Source: DASPKM01 sp963817075
GTDB lineage: Bacteria; Bacteroidota; Bacteroidia; Chitinophagales; Chitinophagaceae
Length of the DNA stretch: 64,000 nt
Assembly (NCBI GenBank): GCA_963817075.1
Contig: CAWFMT010000003.1
Location: 682,001 to 746,000, forward strand
Reading direction: 5' to 3'
Shown here: positions 1-9,023 of the stretch, in pieces
Layout: every line of letters starts with the position of its first letter
Position numbering within the stretch: the stretch's first letter is position 1
Notes under the pieces: model-generated
What the model saw: only the letters and a program-made list of their open reading frames with translations
The model's database searches: none
What the model was told of the DNA's origin: nothing
Made by a program: the position numbers and the translations under genes

Positions 1-811
1 AATAAGTATTGTAAGGGGATGGATACAAGGTATGTTTTTCATAAATTCTTTTGAGATCGAAATCTCGCATTGCAAATTTTACAGTTGGATCTGCTCCAAG
101 TCTCATTCCCTTTGTTAACCTGTTAATGTAAACACTCGCCATTAAAGGCTTGTCATCCTTGTCATTGGTTTCCTCCTCAATAATTGATGCAAGTATATGG
201 GCTTGCGTCGGACTGAGATTATGAGCCGCAGCCTTCTCCTTTCTTTCGGTTGTCCAGATCCGTTGGTATTCTTCATAAAACTTATCAAACACTTTTTTTG
301 GACTTGTATTCCAGAAATGAGTATAAGTATTTGGGAAGATTGACGTCATCACGGTATTCGTGTCAAGTCCAAACTTGCCCATCGAATCTTTGTTGTTGAA
401 AAATGAAATGAAGGATAGAGAATCGGGTTCAAGTCTTTTTCCCATTGCGCCAGCCAATGCTTCCTTTGTTCTGAATTTGAGAATAACAAGGTTCACGGGT
501 TCCTGTGTTCCGTTCTTGAGTTTGCGAACAAGGCCCACCACATGACTTCCCTTCTCGATCTTATATTTTCCTGCTTTAATGTTTTTCCAATAATCCATTC
601 TATCCGCAGCCATTGAAAAGGCGCTGATATTTTCCACCATGCTATCCTTTTCCAATCTTGATAGGATATATGCTTTTGAAGCGCTATCGCTTGGAATATA
701 TAAATATTTGAATGGCTCTCTAAAGCCAGTAGAAGGCCCGAATGATACCCAGGCGAAGTAACCGCCAACCAATAACAGAAGTAATAATAAGATCCCTATC
801 AGCTTTTTCAT
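1..811 (-). CDS. mltG: Endolytic transglycosylase MltG, C-terminus cut by the window edge
   Basis: MltG is an inner-membrane lytic transglycosylase that cleaves nascent peptidoglycan and ends glycan-strand growth. About 270 residues are visible. A short basic N-terminus (MKKLIG) is followed by one hydrophobic membrane segment at residues 4-20. The YceG-like domain carries the catalytic-Glu motif LASIIEEET and the conserved SPYNTY motif close to the cut end. The start is the ATG at 811, just beyond the secG terminator. The gene continues past position 1, so only the extreme C-terminus is missing. The family call is secure. Confidence 0.9.
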   Translation of the reverse strand, partial: MKKLIGILLLLLLLVGGYFAWVSFGPSTGFREPFKYLYIPSDSASKAYILSRLEKDSMVENISAFSMAADRMDYWKNIKAGKYKIEKGSHVVGLVRKLKNGTQEPVNLVILKFRTKEALAGAMGKRLEPDSLSFISFFNNKDSMGKFGLDTNTVMTSIFPNTYTHFWNTSPKKVFDKFYEEYQRIWTTERKEKAAAHNLSPTQAHILASIIEEETNDKDDKPLMASVYINRLTKGMRLGADPTVKFAMRDFDLKRIYEKHTLYPSPYNTY

Positions 812-836
812 ATTCGAGAGTAGGGTAAATTAAATT

Positions 837-861
837 AAAAACCCTGCCGAAAATGGCAGGG
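837..861 (-). terminator. Rho-independent terminator after secG
   Basis: Read on the minus strand this is a perfect 7-bp stem, CCCTGCC/GGCAGGG, with a 6-nt loop followed by five T residues. It lies 22 bp after the secG stop and 26 bp before the mltG start, so it separates the two transcripts. Confidence 0.8.
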
Positions 862-882
862 CGCAAAAATATTATCTCATAG

Positions 883-1227
883 TTATTTATTCGGTGTAGG
901 GTTCGTAGCTGGTGGATTTGCCTGCTGGTTTTGATTCGGTAGGGCAGGCGTAGACTGGTTTGTTGTTGGTCGCGCATTGATCTCTCTCACAGCCTTTTCA
1001 CCGGAATTGATGAAAAAAGCTGAGAAAAGGCAGAGCAAGGCTATAAGAGTAGCAAAGATCCATGTTCCTTTTTCCAAAACATCTGTGGTTTGCTTAACTC
1101 CCATGAATTGGTTGCTGAATCCCGCAATATTACCCGCTAATCCACCACCTTTTGGGTTTTGGACAAGTATGATGAAACCTAAAACCACACTGGCAAGAAG
1201 GATCAGTATCAAGAAGAAAATCAACAT
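883..1227 (-). CDS. secG: Preprotein translocase subunit SecG
   Basis: SecG is the small accessory subunit of the SecYEG protein-export channel in the inner membrane. The 114-residue product has two hydrophobic segments (about residues 2-22 and 55-73) joined by the conserved cytoplasmic loop VQNPKGGGLAG, which is typical of SecG. The C-terminus is a Pro/Asn/Gln-rich disordered tail, as is common in Bacteroidota. The gene starts 1 bp after the stop of the upstream TPR gene, so the two are probably co-transcribed, and a hairpin terminator follows at 837-861. Confidence 0.93.
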   Translation of the reverse strand: MLIFFLILILLASVVLGFIILVQNPKGGGLAGNIAGFSNQFMGVKQTTDVLEKGTWIFATLIALLCLFSAFFINSGEKAVREINARPTTNQSTPALPNQNQQANPPATNPTPNK

Positions 1228-1228
1228 A

Positions 1229-2290
1229 TCACGACTCTTTTAATTGTTCAATTTTGGCAGCAAAATAAGCCCTTTTAGAAGGATTAAGCAAACTTAATTT
1301 CTCATAAATCGATCTTGCTTCACCCTTTTTATCCTGTTTCAAAAGCACTTCTGCCATGGCTTCCGTAATAACTTCTTTGCTTTCCAACGAGTGCTCAGCA
1401 AATTCCTGCACCTGCTGGGAAGTTTCTTCAATTTCAGGTTGAAGCTGGGTCTGCGGGAGCTTCCTCATTGTCTTGAGCCATTCGGTAAAGCTCTTAAGCT
1501 GTCTTCCCAACTTATCATCAGGCTTTACTTCTGCAGAGATCTTGATACCCTGGGATGCGAAATAATCAATGGTATGATAGGGTTCGAAGGCAAGTTCAGG
1601 CAATTCTTCTACTACTGGTTGACCGATCACACTAATTGAAGCCTGTTTGTCTTCAGTTGCCTCTGCCTTTTCCTCAGACTGCACATGATCTATCTGGTCA
1701 GGACAATGACTAATAATATCAACATCCTGCTGAAAAGGAAGTTCTTTTACTTCTTCGCCAATTATATCCCCGGCTTTTTCTACCGGTTCAGCTTCATCAA
1801 TAACTACTGTTGCTTCAACAACTTCAGTAGCAAGCTCATGTTCATCAGCAACGCCATTAGTCGCAACCTGGTATTCTATGGGATGTTGTTCCGAAGTTTC
1901 CTTGTCCAGATCATTTAAGGGTAATTCATTTTCATTTTGCTGATCCAGATCCATTTTTAATGGCGTTACTTCAGGTTCAGTTTCAAGAGGCTCTTCCGCA
2001 ACTTTTTGTTCTTCTACTATTTTTTGAAACTCAGCTGCTGGTTTTCCATCATCATTTTGTTTTAATAACCAATGGAGCCAAAAACTTTCGTGGAAATGTA
2101 GTGCGGTTCTTTTGAGCTGGGCATCATACCACTCGTTGCCAGAATGTTTTAATTTTTTAAGTAAGAGATAATGACCGAGAGTGAAATACGGATGATCATG
2201 AACCAATTTCTTTAGCTCATCCTCCGGAATATCATCCAGGGTGTTTTTTGAGAATATTGATTCAAGAATGTGCTGCGTTTGTGCAGTCAT
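1229..2290 (-). CDS. Acidic TPR-like protein of unknown function
   Basis: The 353-residue protein has no signal peptide. The N-terminal 90 residues form a helical domain, the middle (about 95-245) is a very acidic, Glu/Val-rich low-complexity linker, and the last 50 residues look like a single TPR (LLKQDKKGEARSIYEKL). It lies 3 bp after lptE and 1 bp before secG, so it is almost certainly in their operon. I know this type as a conserved Bacteroidota protein found beside secG, but I do not know its function. A scaffold role at the envelope is only a guess from the neighbours. Confidence 0.8.
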   Translation of the reverse strand: MTAQTQHILESIFSKNTLDDIPEDELKKLVHDHPYFTLGHYLLLKKLKHSGNEWYDAQLKRTALHFHESFWLHWLLKQNDDGKPAAEFQKIVEEQKVAEEPLETEPEVTPLKMDLDQQNENELPLNDLDKETSEQHPIEYQVATNGVADEHELATEVVEATVVIDEAEPVEKAGDIIGEEVKELPFQQDVDIISHCPDQIDHVQSEEKAEATEDKQASISVIGQPVVEELPELAFEPYHTIDYFASQGIKISAEVKPDDKLGRQLKSFTEWLKTMRKLPQTQLQPEIEETSQQVQEFAEHSLESKEVITEAMAEVLLKQDKKGEARSIYEKLSLLNPSKRAYFAAKIEQLKES

Positions 2291-2293
2291 GCA

Positions 2294-2830
2294 TTACCAG
2301 TTTGAAAAAATTCGATTAAAGATTTCATCAACCATGTTCCTAATGATCGCATCTCCTAATTCCGCTTCTGCCTGATTGAGACTGCGAGTGGCGGAAAATT
2401 CAAAATTGCGGCTCACGTCGGCTTCAAAACTTTTTGTATCGTCCAGCCTGTTCTTAAAAATAAGATGTACACTCACTGTTAGCCTATTGGTAGCAGCTTG
2501 TTGATTTGAAATGCCTGAAGTAGTCACATCATATCCTGAAACAAATCCGCTGATGTCATAATGTGCATCATCGGATTGAATAACTGTAAGCCTGGTCTGG
2601 TTATTTATCTTTTGCCTCAGCCTGTCAGAAAGCTGTGGACTTAACTGGGGATTTACGTATCGTGCTCGGTTTTCAATATAAGCCACCCGAATGGTTTTCA
2701 CTTCCGGCGGAATGGTAACATCTTTAAATGAATAAATTCCGCATGAGCTCAAAAAAAACAACAAGCCTGCTGCAATCGAAAAAATTGCTGCATGGTTCCT
2801 ATTGTTGCTCATTCGAAATATTCTTTGCAT
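2294..2830 (-). CDS. lptE: LPS-assembly lipoprotein LptE
   Basis: LptE is the outer-membrane lipoprotein that plugs LptD and helps insert lipopolysaccharide into the outer leaflet. A signal peptide ends in the lipobox FLSSC with Cys30 as the lipidation site. The mature part has the LptE-family features IPPEVKTIRVAYIEN and LSPQLSDRLRQKI. Length (178 aa) fits the Bacteroidota family. An alternative ATG lies six codons downstream at 2812 and would give an equally good signal peptide. It sits between the sigma-54 activator and the TPR-secG pair. Confidence 0.88.
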   Translation of the reverse strand: MQRIFRMSNNRNHAAIFSIAAGLLFFLSSCGIYSFKDVTIPPEVKTIRVAYIENRARYVNPQLSPQLSDRLRQKINNQTRLTVIQSDDAHYDISGFVSGYDVTTSGISNQQAATNRLTVSVHLIFKNRLDDTKSFEADVSRNFEFSATRSLNQAEAELGDAIIRNMVDEIFNRIFSNW

Positions 2831-2884
2831 AAATCTCTTCTAAATTGTTTTATCCAGGTTTCGCTAAAGAGTAAATATCAGTCT

Positions 2885-4126
2885 TCATTCTTTGATATCA
2901 TATTCCTTTAACTTCCTGTAGAGAGTCCTTTCACTAATTCCGAGATCTGCAGCTGCATCCTTTCTTTTACCCTTATGTTTTTTCAATGCCTTTTCAATCA
3001 ATTCTTTTTCCTTGTCCATGATATTCAGAGACTCTTCCACTTCCTCATGGTGTTGAATATCGGTATCATGGTGAAGGAGCACGGGTTGCTTTCCAAGAGC
3101 CGGTTGAATCCTCGCAGGGACTTCATGTGAATGTGCAGGTGTTTCCTGCAATTCATTCATAATGGTTTGATGATGACTTCCAGCGAGGTTTGGGTTTTGC
3201 AAAATTTCTACAAACATCTTCTTCAACTCCGTCACATCTTTTTTCATATCGAAGAAAAGCTTGTATAATATCTCACGTTCGTTAGCAAATTCATGACCAT
3301 TCATTGATCCCTGAGGGTTGGCGAGAACGGGAAGACGATTATAATCCCTTTCAGGCAAGAACCTTCTCAATTCCGTAGCTGTGACTACCCTGTCTTGTGA
3401 AAGAACTGAAACCTGCTCCGCAATATTCTTCAATTCGCGCACATTGCCCGGCCAGGTATAATTAATTAACATGTCTTTCGCATCGTCAGTAAGTTGAACC
3501 GGAGTGGTCTTATATTTCTCTGCGAAGTCAACTGCGAATTTTCTAAACAAAAGCATGATATCTTCCTTTCGATCCCTAAGAGCAGGAACCCTGATAGGCA
3601 CTGTGCTTAACCGATAGTAAAGATCTTCCCTGAACTTTCCCTGCTGGGTTCTTTCGAGCAGATCTTTATTTGTTGCTGCAATCACCCGCACATCGGTCTT
3701 CATAACTTTCGAAGAACCCACACGAATGAATTCACCTGTTTCGAGAACTCGCAACAACCTTGCCTGCGTTCCCAATGGCATCTCACCAATTTCATCAAGA
3801 AAAATAGTACCTCCATTTACGGTCTCGAAATAACCTTTTCTGCTGTCCATTGCACCGGTGAAGGAACCCTTCTCGTGACCAAACAATTCTGAATCAATTG
3901 TGCCTTCAGGTATTGCACCGCAGTTAACTGCAATGAATGGATTATGTTTTCTGGCTGATAGGGAGTGTATGATATGAGAGAATACTTCTTTACCTACTCC
4001 GCTTTCTCCATGGATCAATACACTAAGATCAGTGTTAGCGACCTGTGAAGCTACCTGCAGAGCAAAATTCAAAGCTGGCGAATTGCCTATTATTCCAAAT
4101 CGATTTTTTATTGATTGAATTTCCAT
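2885..4126 (-). CDS. Sigma-54-dependent activator without a receiver domain
   Basis: This is an AAA+ enhancer-binding protein that remodels sigma-54 RNA polymerase. Walker A is GESGVGKE (residues 40-47), the sigma-54 contact loop is GSFTGA (87-92, a variant of GAFTGA) and Walker B is GGTIFLDEIGEM (105-116). A Fis-type helix-turn-helix closes the protein (about 389-413). There is no response-receiver, GAF or PAS domain: the AAA+ domain starts almost at residue 10. Activity must therefore be set by expression level, a partner, or the 120-residue linker (270-390). It lies between miaB and lptE, a neighbourhood I recognise from other Bacteroidota. Its targets cannot be read from this window. Confidence 0.9.
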   Translation of the reverse strand: MEIQSIKNRFGIIGNSPALNFALQVASQVANTDLSVLIHGESGVGKEVFSHIIHSLSARKHNPFIAVNCGAIPEGTIDSELFGHEKGSFTGAMDSRKGYFETVNGGTIFLDEIGEMPLGTQARLLRVLETGEFIRVGSSKVMKTDVRVIAATNKDLLERTQQGKFREDLYYRLSTVPIRVPALRDRKEDIMLLFRKFAVDFAEKYKTTPVQLTDDAKDMLINYTWPGNVRELKNIAEQVSVLSQDRVVTATELRRFLPERDYNRLPVLANPQGSMNGHEFANEREILYKLFFDMKKDVTELKKMFVEILQNPNLAGSHHQTIMNELQETPAHSHEVPARIQPALGKQPVLLHHDTDIQHHEEVEESLNIMDKEKELIEKALKKHKGKRKDAAADLGISERTLYRKLKEYDIKE

Positions 4127-4150
4127 TTACCATCCTGTTTTACTTTATCC

Positions 4151-5602
4151 CTATTCCTGGGATGTTTCCATCTTACCCAATAAAGTTGCCTGTGTGCAAC
4201 CCATGACTTTTATACTTACGTAATCTCCCTTCCTAAGCGAATTGCCTTCCTTGGGAAATACTATTACTTTATTCTGACTTGTTCTTCCCATCCATTCATT
4301 GCTGCTTTTTTTTGAATCTCCTTCTATCAACACTTCAAATGTTTTCCCCAGGTCACGTTGATTGCTTTCATATGAAAGCCGGTTTTGGACTTGGACAATC
4401 TCGTGGAGACGTCTCCTCTTTGTAGCTTCCGGGATATCATCCTGGTACCTCTTCGCAGCAAGAGTGCCTGGCCTTTCACTGTAGAAAAACATATAGCTCA
4501 TGTCATACTTACAGTATTCCATCAACCGGATCGTTTCAAGATGCTCTTCTTCTGTTTCCGAACAGAAACCTGTGATCACATCACTGCTTATTCCGCAACC
4601 AGGAATTACTTCCCTGATGCGGTCGATTTTTGCCAGGTACCATTCCCTGGTATAGGTGCGATTCATCAATTGCAAAATCCTTGAGGATCCACTTTGTACC
4701 GGCAAATGGATATAGTTGCAGATATTATCGTAGGCCGCAATAGTTTGCAAAACCTCCTCTGTAATATCCTTTGGGTGTGAAGTACTAAATCGAACTCTTA
4801 ACAAGGGTGATATTTTCGCAACCTTTGAAAGGAGTGATGCGAAATTTACCAGTTCATCTTTTTGTTCATCCATCCAATAATAACTATCTACATTTTGCCC
4901 TAGCAAATTCACTTCGCGGTAACCATCATCAAATAAAGACTGACATTCTTGAAGGATGGAATAGGCATCCCTGCTTCTTTCTCTTCCCCGCGTGAAAGGA
5001 ACAACACAGAACGAACACATATTGTTGCAACCACGCATGATACTCACAAAAGCAGCAACTCCATTACTGTCCAGACGAATTGGAGAAATATCAGAATAGG
5101 TTTCGTCGCGACTCAATAACACATTTATTGCTTTCTGCCCGGTTCCGGCTTCAGCAATCAAAAGGGGCAAACTGCGGTAAGCATCAGGCCCAACTACTAT
5201 ATCAACAAGCTTTTCTTCTTCTAATAATTTCGACTTGAGTCTTTCAGCCATGCATCCCAATAGCCCAACAAGCAACCCCGGTTTCCGACGTTTGACTTTT
5301 TTGAAATCACTCAGTCTTTTTCTAACTGTTAATTCCGCCTTTTCACGGATGGAGCAGGAATTCAATAAAACCAAATCCGCTTCTTCCACGTTTTTTGTAG
5401 CGCCAAAACCTTCCTTATTTAATATTGAGGCAACTATTTCGCTATCACTGAAGTTCATCTGACACCCATAGCTCTCGATATAGAATTTTTTCTGGTAAAG
5501 GTTCGGATCCTCAGAAAATGGAGCAAATGGTTCCCCCTGCCGTCTCTCATCATGCTTTTGACTGCCAGGATCCAGGAGTTTATTTGCCAACAAATCCACC
5601 AT
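4151..5602 (-). CDS. miaB: tRNA-2-methylthio-N6-dimethylallyladenosine synthase MiaB
   Basis: MiaB is a radical-SAM methylthiotransferase that modifies A37 of tRNAs reading UNN codons. The N-terminal UPF0004 domain has three cluster cysteines (Cys47 in YGCQMN, Cys83, Cys117). The radical-SAM motif CNNMCSFC gives Cys192, Cys196 and Cys199, and RGRERSR follows. A TRAM RNA-binding domain closes the 483-residue protein. The first 35 residues are poorly conserved and the true start could be slightly internal. A TATCTTTG -7 element lies 24 bp upstream. Confidence 0.95.
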   Translation of the reverse strand: MVDLLANKLLDPGSQKHDERRQGEPFAPFSEDPNLYQKKFYIESYGCQMNFSDSEIVASILNKEGFGATKNVEEADLVLLNSCSIREKAELTVRKRLSDFKKVKRRKPGLLVGLLGCMAERLKSKLLEEEKLVDIVVGPDAYRSLPLLIAEAGTGQKAINVLLSRDETYSDISPIRLDSNGVAAFVSIMRGCNNMCSFCVVPFTRGRERSRDAYSILQECQSLFDDGYREVNLLGQNVDSYYWMDEQKDELVNFASLLSKVAKISPLLRVRFSTSHPKDITEEVLQTIAAYDNICNYIHLPVQSGSSRILQLMNRTYTREWYLAKIDRIREVIPGCGISSDVITGFCSETEEEHLETIRLMEYCKYDMSYMFFYSERPGTLAAKRYQDDIPEATKRRRLHEIVQVQNRLSYESNQRDLGKTFEVLIEGDSKKSSNEWMGRTSQNKVIVFPKEGNSLRKGDYVSIKVMGCTQATLLGKMETSQE

Positions 5603-5625
5603 TCTTCAGAATAATTTGGGGTCGG

Positions 5626-5633
5626 CAAAGATA
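5626..5633 (-). promoter_or_regulatory. Putative -7 promoter element for miaB
   Basis: On the minus strand this reads TATCTTTG, an exact match to the Bacteroidota -7 consensus TAnnTTTG. It lies 24 bp before the miaB start. I see no good TTG at the -33 spacing, so the call rests on this box alone. Confidence 0.35.
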
Positions 5634-5718
5634 AAGAAAATTAGTCTTCGTGTCAGATTGACAGCTAATAAGACCGAGCCATTTGTCATAAAGGGGCATA
5701 TAACCAGTCCGCGATAAT

Positions 5719-5726
5719 TATCTTTG
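5719..5726 (+). promoter_or_regulatory. Putative -7 promoter element for the receptor gene
   Basis: The plus strand reads TATCTTTG, the same 8-mer as the divergent box for miaB, in the same local context (TTATCTTTGYCG). It lies 20 bp before the TTG start of the receptor. The nearest upstream TTG is 33 bp away, too far for a canonical -33 box. Confidence 0.35.
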
Positions 5727-5745
5727 TCGACTAATCCCTGGACCA

Positions 5746-8175
5746 TTGAGAAGATTCATTTTAATGCTGGTGACCCTCAAACTGTTTACCCTCACTAGTT
5801 TGGGACAGTCTCATCCTGGCATTATCGCAGGAAACCTTCTCGATGAGAAAAAAAAGGCGGTAGGTGACGCCACAGTACAATTGATCCCATTTTCTTCCGA
5901 TTTAAAGAAATCCACAATTACTGATAAAAGTGGGGAGTTCCTTCTCAAAGACATCCCGTACGGATGGTATAAGGTCAGGATAAGTTATATAGGGTACCAG
6001 CCCATGCTAATTGACAGCATTCATGTCCGCGCTGAAAGATTTGATTTCAGTCTTAATGATCTGGTCCTGAGATCGCCCATTGGCCAACAGATGGAGGAGG
6101 TGATTGTGTATGCTGAGAAACCTCTTATCCAGAGTAAGGATGGCAATATCACTTTCAACGCTGCTGAATCACCTCTCAGTGCCGGCTCTACTGCAAGCGA
6201 ATTGCTGAAAAATGTCCCGCTTGTAACTACAGACGCAGATGGAAAAGTGTTGGTAAAAGGAAAAGAACCAAAGATCCTGATTGATGATAAGCCGGTAGAG
6301 CTAAACCAGCAGCAATTACAGAATCTGCTGGAATCAATGAGCGGCAGTATGATCGAACGAATTGAAGTCATGACCAATCCTCCGCCGCAATATGCGATGG
6401 AACAGGGTGGTGTCATCAATATTGTTACACGCAAAGGAAGAGTTGGTATCAATGGACGGATCAATGCTTCTTATGGCAGCAGGGGTGAAGAGAGTATAAG
6501 TGGCAGTTTCTCCTATCGCAAGAAAGGTCTTGCTATTAATTTTAATACTGGACTGGGGTTTAATATATTCAGAGGAAATGGTTATTCAAAAAGAGAAAAT
6601 CTCTATCCTGATTCTACAAATCACTTTAATACCGTTAGTTCATACAGGAACAAAAGCATGCGGCCGAGTGCGAGGTTGAGCATTGACTACGATCTCAATA
6701 CGCGTAATGCAATTAATCTGGTTGCAGAATACAATCAAAATCAATTCAGGAATAATAATCTTGTTGAGTATACTAACATCAATCGATTTGGTGAGGTTTA
6801 TAGATTGAGTCAACGACAGATAAGAACCCAGGGGCAAAGTGCCAGTCCTAACCTGAGTTTTACCTATACCCATAAAGGCAAATCTCCTGGTGAAACCATC
6901 CGGTTCATAGCTTCAACTAATTATTCATATAACCAGAACGACAGATATTTTTTTCAGGAATTCTTATTCAGCGATAAAACAAAAACAGGTCAGGATTCAA
7001 CGCAACAACAATTGAATGATACCTGGAATCATGGATATTCATTCAGGTTGAGCTATGATAAGATGTTCCGAAACAAGAAGACTTTTCTTTCAGTTGGAGG
7101 ACTGCGCAATGTTACTCGCAGTCATGTTCTTGTAGATGCTGCCTTCCTGAGGAAATCTGATAGTAGTATGATCAGAAATGATGCATTGAGCAACGATTTC
7201 AATTTCCGTCAAAGCGTAAATAATCTTCGCATTTCCTTCAAGCAGGTTTTCACAGAAGGATTCAGTGCTGTTGCAGGTGTGAATGCTGAGAACACTGAAA
7301 TAAAATTTGATCTCTTTGAAACCCATAGCCGCATATTTAATAACTACTGGAATTTCCTGCCATTCGCAAACCTCAACCGCACATGGAAAAACCGGACTAA
7401 CCTTTCTTTATCATATCGTCGTACTATAAGAAGACCGGGTATTTGGGAATTGAACCCAACAATCGATGGTGGTGATCCTTATAATATTCGTTTTGGAAAT
7501 CCATACCTGTTGCCTTCTATGGCTCACAATTTTGATCTTGTGGTGGGAAAAACAAAAGATAAGTTCTATGCAAATTTTGGACTTGGATATAATAGGGTAG
7601 AAGATATTTTTAGTCAGTTGAGAACCTTATTGCCAGATTCAAAAACACAGATCACCTGGCAGAACATCAGCAATCGTATCGAGTATGAAATGAGCACATG
7701 GAGCGGTTACACAATTACAAGAAAACTTCGAGTTAATTTTAGTGCGAGTTATACTTATAATGTTTACAGTCTACACGATCGTACTACCAATCGATACAGG
7801 AACGGCGGTTCTTTGGGAACCAATCTGAATTCAAGTTTTACCCCAACTGATGTATGGAATTTTGTTAGCAGTATCACCTTCAACAGGTTTGCCAATCCAC
7901 AGGGAACTGTCAGAAGTAATCTTAGTATGAACCTTGGCGTTCAGAAGAAATGGTTGAAGAAAAGATTTGTTACTACCCTAAATATTATCGATCCATTCCG
8001 GCAGCAACAGAACAGGGTATTTACTTATGGACCCAATTTTAACCACGAGAGCTTTAATACAACTCAGACGAAAAATATTCGACTCACACTTGCATATGTT
8101 TTCAATAATGCTGCCAGTAATAAAAAGAAAGATCAGAAACAGAAAACGGACCTGAAGAAGTTGATCCAAAAATAA
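5746..8175 (+). CDS. TonB-dependent-type outer-membrane receptor (OMP beta-barrel family)
   Basis: This 809-residue protein has a signal peptide (MRRFILMLVT, cleaved near residue 20). It is followed by a carboxypeptidase-regulatory-like Ig domain (about 24-105), a plug-like domain (120-230, with IERIEVMTNP and GGVINIVTRKG) and a long C-terminal stretch of alternating aromatic beta strands that would form an outer-membrane barrel. Such proteins are thought to import or secrete unknown substrates. No SusD partner is present, so it is not a typical glycan-uptake pair. The TTG start is preferred because it keeps the basic head of the signal peptide; ATG 5764 is the alternative. The C-terminal 20 residues are Lys-rich, an unusual end for a barrel. 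Confidence 0.85.
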   Translation: MRRFILMLVTLKLFTLTSLGQSHPGIIAGNLLDEKKKAVGDATVQLIPFSSDLKKSTITDKSGEFLLKDIPYGWYKVRISYIGYQPMLIDSIHVRAERFDFSLNDLVLRSPIGQQMEEVIVYAEKPLIQSKDGNITFNAAESPLSAGSTASELLKNVPLVTTDADGKVLVKGKEPKILIDDKPVELNQQQLQNLLESMSGSMIERIEVMTNPPPQYAMEQGGVINIVTRKGRVGINGRINASYGSRGEESISGSFSYRKKGLAINFNTGLGFNIFRGNGYSKRENLYPDSTNHFNTVSSYRNKSMRPSARLSIDYDLNTRNAINLVAEYNQNQFRNNNLVEYTNINRFGEVYRLSQRQIRTQGQSASPNLSFTYTHKGKSPGETIRFIASTNYSYNQNDRYFFQEFLFSDKTKTGQDSTQQQLNDTWNHGYSFRLSYDKMFRNKKTFLSVGGLRNVTRSHVLVDAAFLRKSDSSMIRNDALSNDFNFRQSVNNLRISFKQVFTEGFSAVAGVNAENTEIKFDLFETHSRIFNNYWNFLPFANLNRTWKNRTNLSLSYRRTIRRPGIWELNPTIDGGDPYNIRFGNPYLLPSMAHNFDLVVGKTKDKFYANFGLGYNRVEDIFSQLRTLLPDSKTQITWQNISNRIEYEMSTWSGYTITRKLRVNFSASYTYNVYSLHDRTTNRYRNGGSLGTNLNSSFTPTDVWNFVSSITFNRFANPQGTVRSNLSMNLGVQKKWLKKRFVTTLNIIDPFRQQQNRVFTYGPNFNHESFNTTQTKNIRLTLAYVFNNAASNKKKDQKQKTDLKKLIQK

Positions 8176-8192
8176 TTACGATGCGATCTTTG

Positions 8193-8265
8193 AGCGGAAG
8201 ACGGGACTCGAACCCGCTACCTACAGCTTGGGAAGCTGTCGCTCTACCAGGTGAGCTACTTCCGC
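8193..8265 (-). tRNA. tRNA-Gly (anticodon CCC)
   Basis: The minus strand folds into a complete 73-nt cloverleaf. The acceptor stem is GCGGAAG/CTTCCGC. The anticodon arm is ACAGC-TTCCCAA-GCTGT, giving anticodon CCC for GGG codons, and the T arm is GCGGG-TTCGAGT-CCCGT. The discriminator base is T and CCA is not encoded. It stands alone 17 bp after the receptor stop, on the opposite strand. Confidence 0.95.
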
Positions 8266-8300
8266 GTGACGAATCTCTTTACTAATATAGACACTAATTT

Positions 8301-8393
8301 GAAATCGGAAGTCGGAAGTCAGGGGTCGGAAAGAAAGTAGTCAGTCGTCAGAAGTTAAAGAAGTTAAATTCATAATTCACGACTCACGACTTC
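8301..8393 (+). repeat. Intergenic repeat B, copy 1
   Basis: The left part is built from GTCGGAAGTC-like words. Then comes the conserved core GTCAGAAGTTAAAGAAGTTA and a run of CACGACT heptamers. The same order recurs at 20.5, 27.5 (inverted) and 34.3 kb. A right half of repeat A follows directly. Confidence 0.8.
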
Positions 8394-8421
8394 CTTGTGT
8401 CCTTGCGCCCATGGCGGTTAA
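8392..8421. repeat. Intergenic repeat A, right half only
   Basis: The sequence ends in the right arm of repeat A (CCTTGCGCCC, then GGCGGTTAA). Its left arm is absent and its place is taken by repeat B. Confidence 0.65.
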
Positions 8422-8439
8422 ATTCCAAAACTCTAAACA

Positions 8440-8958
8440 TTAAGACACAGATTCAGGGAAGCTAATCCTCTTCGCCAGCCAGCTATTTTTAATAGGAATG
8501 ATCCACTGGCTTTCCAGTTCGTCTTTGCTCATCACGAGATTATTAAAATATAAAGTATTGGCGGAGATGAAATGATTATCGGCAGCATATTTTAATTGAG
8601 AAAGAGGAACTGGCTGCACTTTGTCTTTTATAATGAATGCAAGCATTTCACGGTCGAACATATTTACTTTAAATCTTGCATCTATTTCTTTTACAAGTCG
8701 AACAGAACTATCAGTACTGCAACCACTCACACCTGTAGAACTTTCATCGGCAATAATAACAAGGAATTGGTCAAAGAAAAGATTTGCAAAACCTTTGACC
8801 GGATCACCATGAGAATTCCATTCCTTTAAAAAATTCTCCAACATTTCTCCGATCTCAACAGCTTCATGCTGAAAGAAAGGTCGGTTGCTCTGGTAAACCC
8901 AAACCCGGGAATTTTTGTGGAAATCAGAAGGAAGGAGATATTGGTATTCAAAATTCAT
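8440..8958 (-). CDS. Conserved Bacteroidota protein of unknown function
   Basis: A 172-residue soluble protein with no signal peptide or membrane segment. I recognise the type (MNFEYQYLLPSDF..., NSRVWVYQSNRPF) as a conserved Bacteroidota protein often labelled 'ABC transporter ATPase'. That label is wrong here, because there is no Walker A, signature motif or Walker B. It contains the motif DESSTGVSGCSTDSSVR with one Cys and several Ser/Thr. It usually accompanies Fe-S oxidoreductase genes, and such a gene does follow on the same strand 65 bp away. The function is unknown. Confidence 0.75.
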   Translation of the reverse strand: MNFEYQYLLPSDFHKNSRVWVYQSNRPFFQHEAVEIGEMLENFLKEWNSHGDPVKGFANLFFDQFLVIIADESSTGVSGCSTDSSVRLVKEIDARFKVNMFDREMLAFIIKDKVQPVPLSQLKYAADNHFISANTLYFNNLVMSKDELESQWIIPIKNSWLAKRISFPESVS

Positions 8959-9023
8959 GACCCGAAGGTAGGCAGACGAAGGAAAAATGTAAAATGCAAA
9001 ATGAAAAATTAGAATTTAGAATG

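Noticed and set aside
8440..8958. ABC transporter ATPase annotation for the 172-residue protein
   Set aside because: No Walker A, ABC signature or Walker B can be found.
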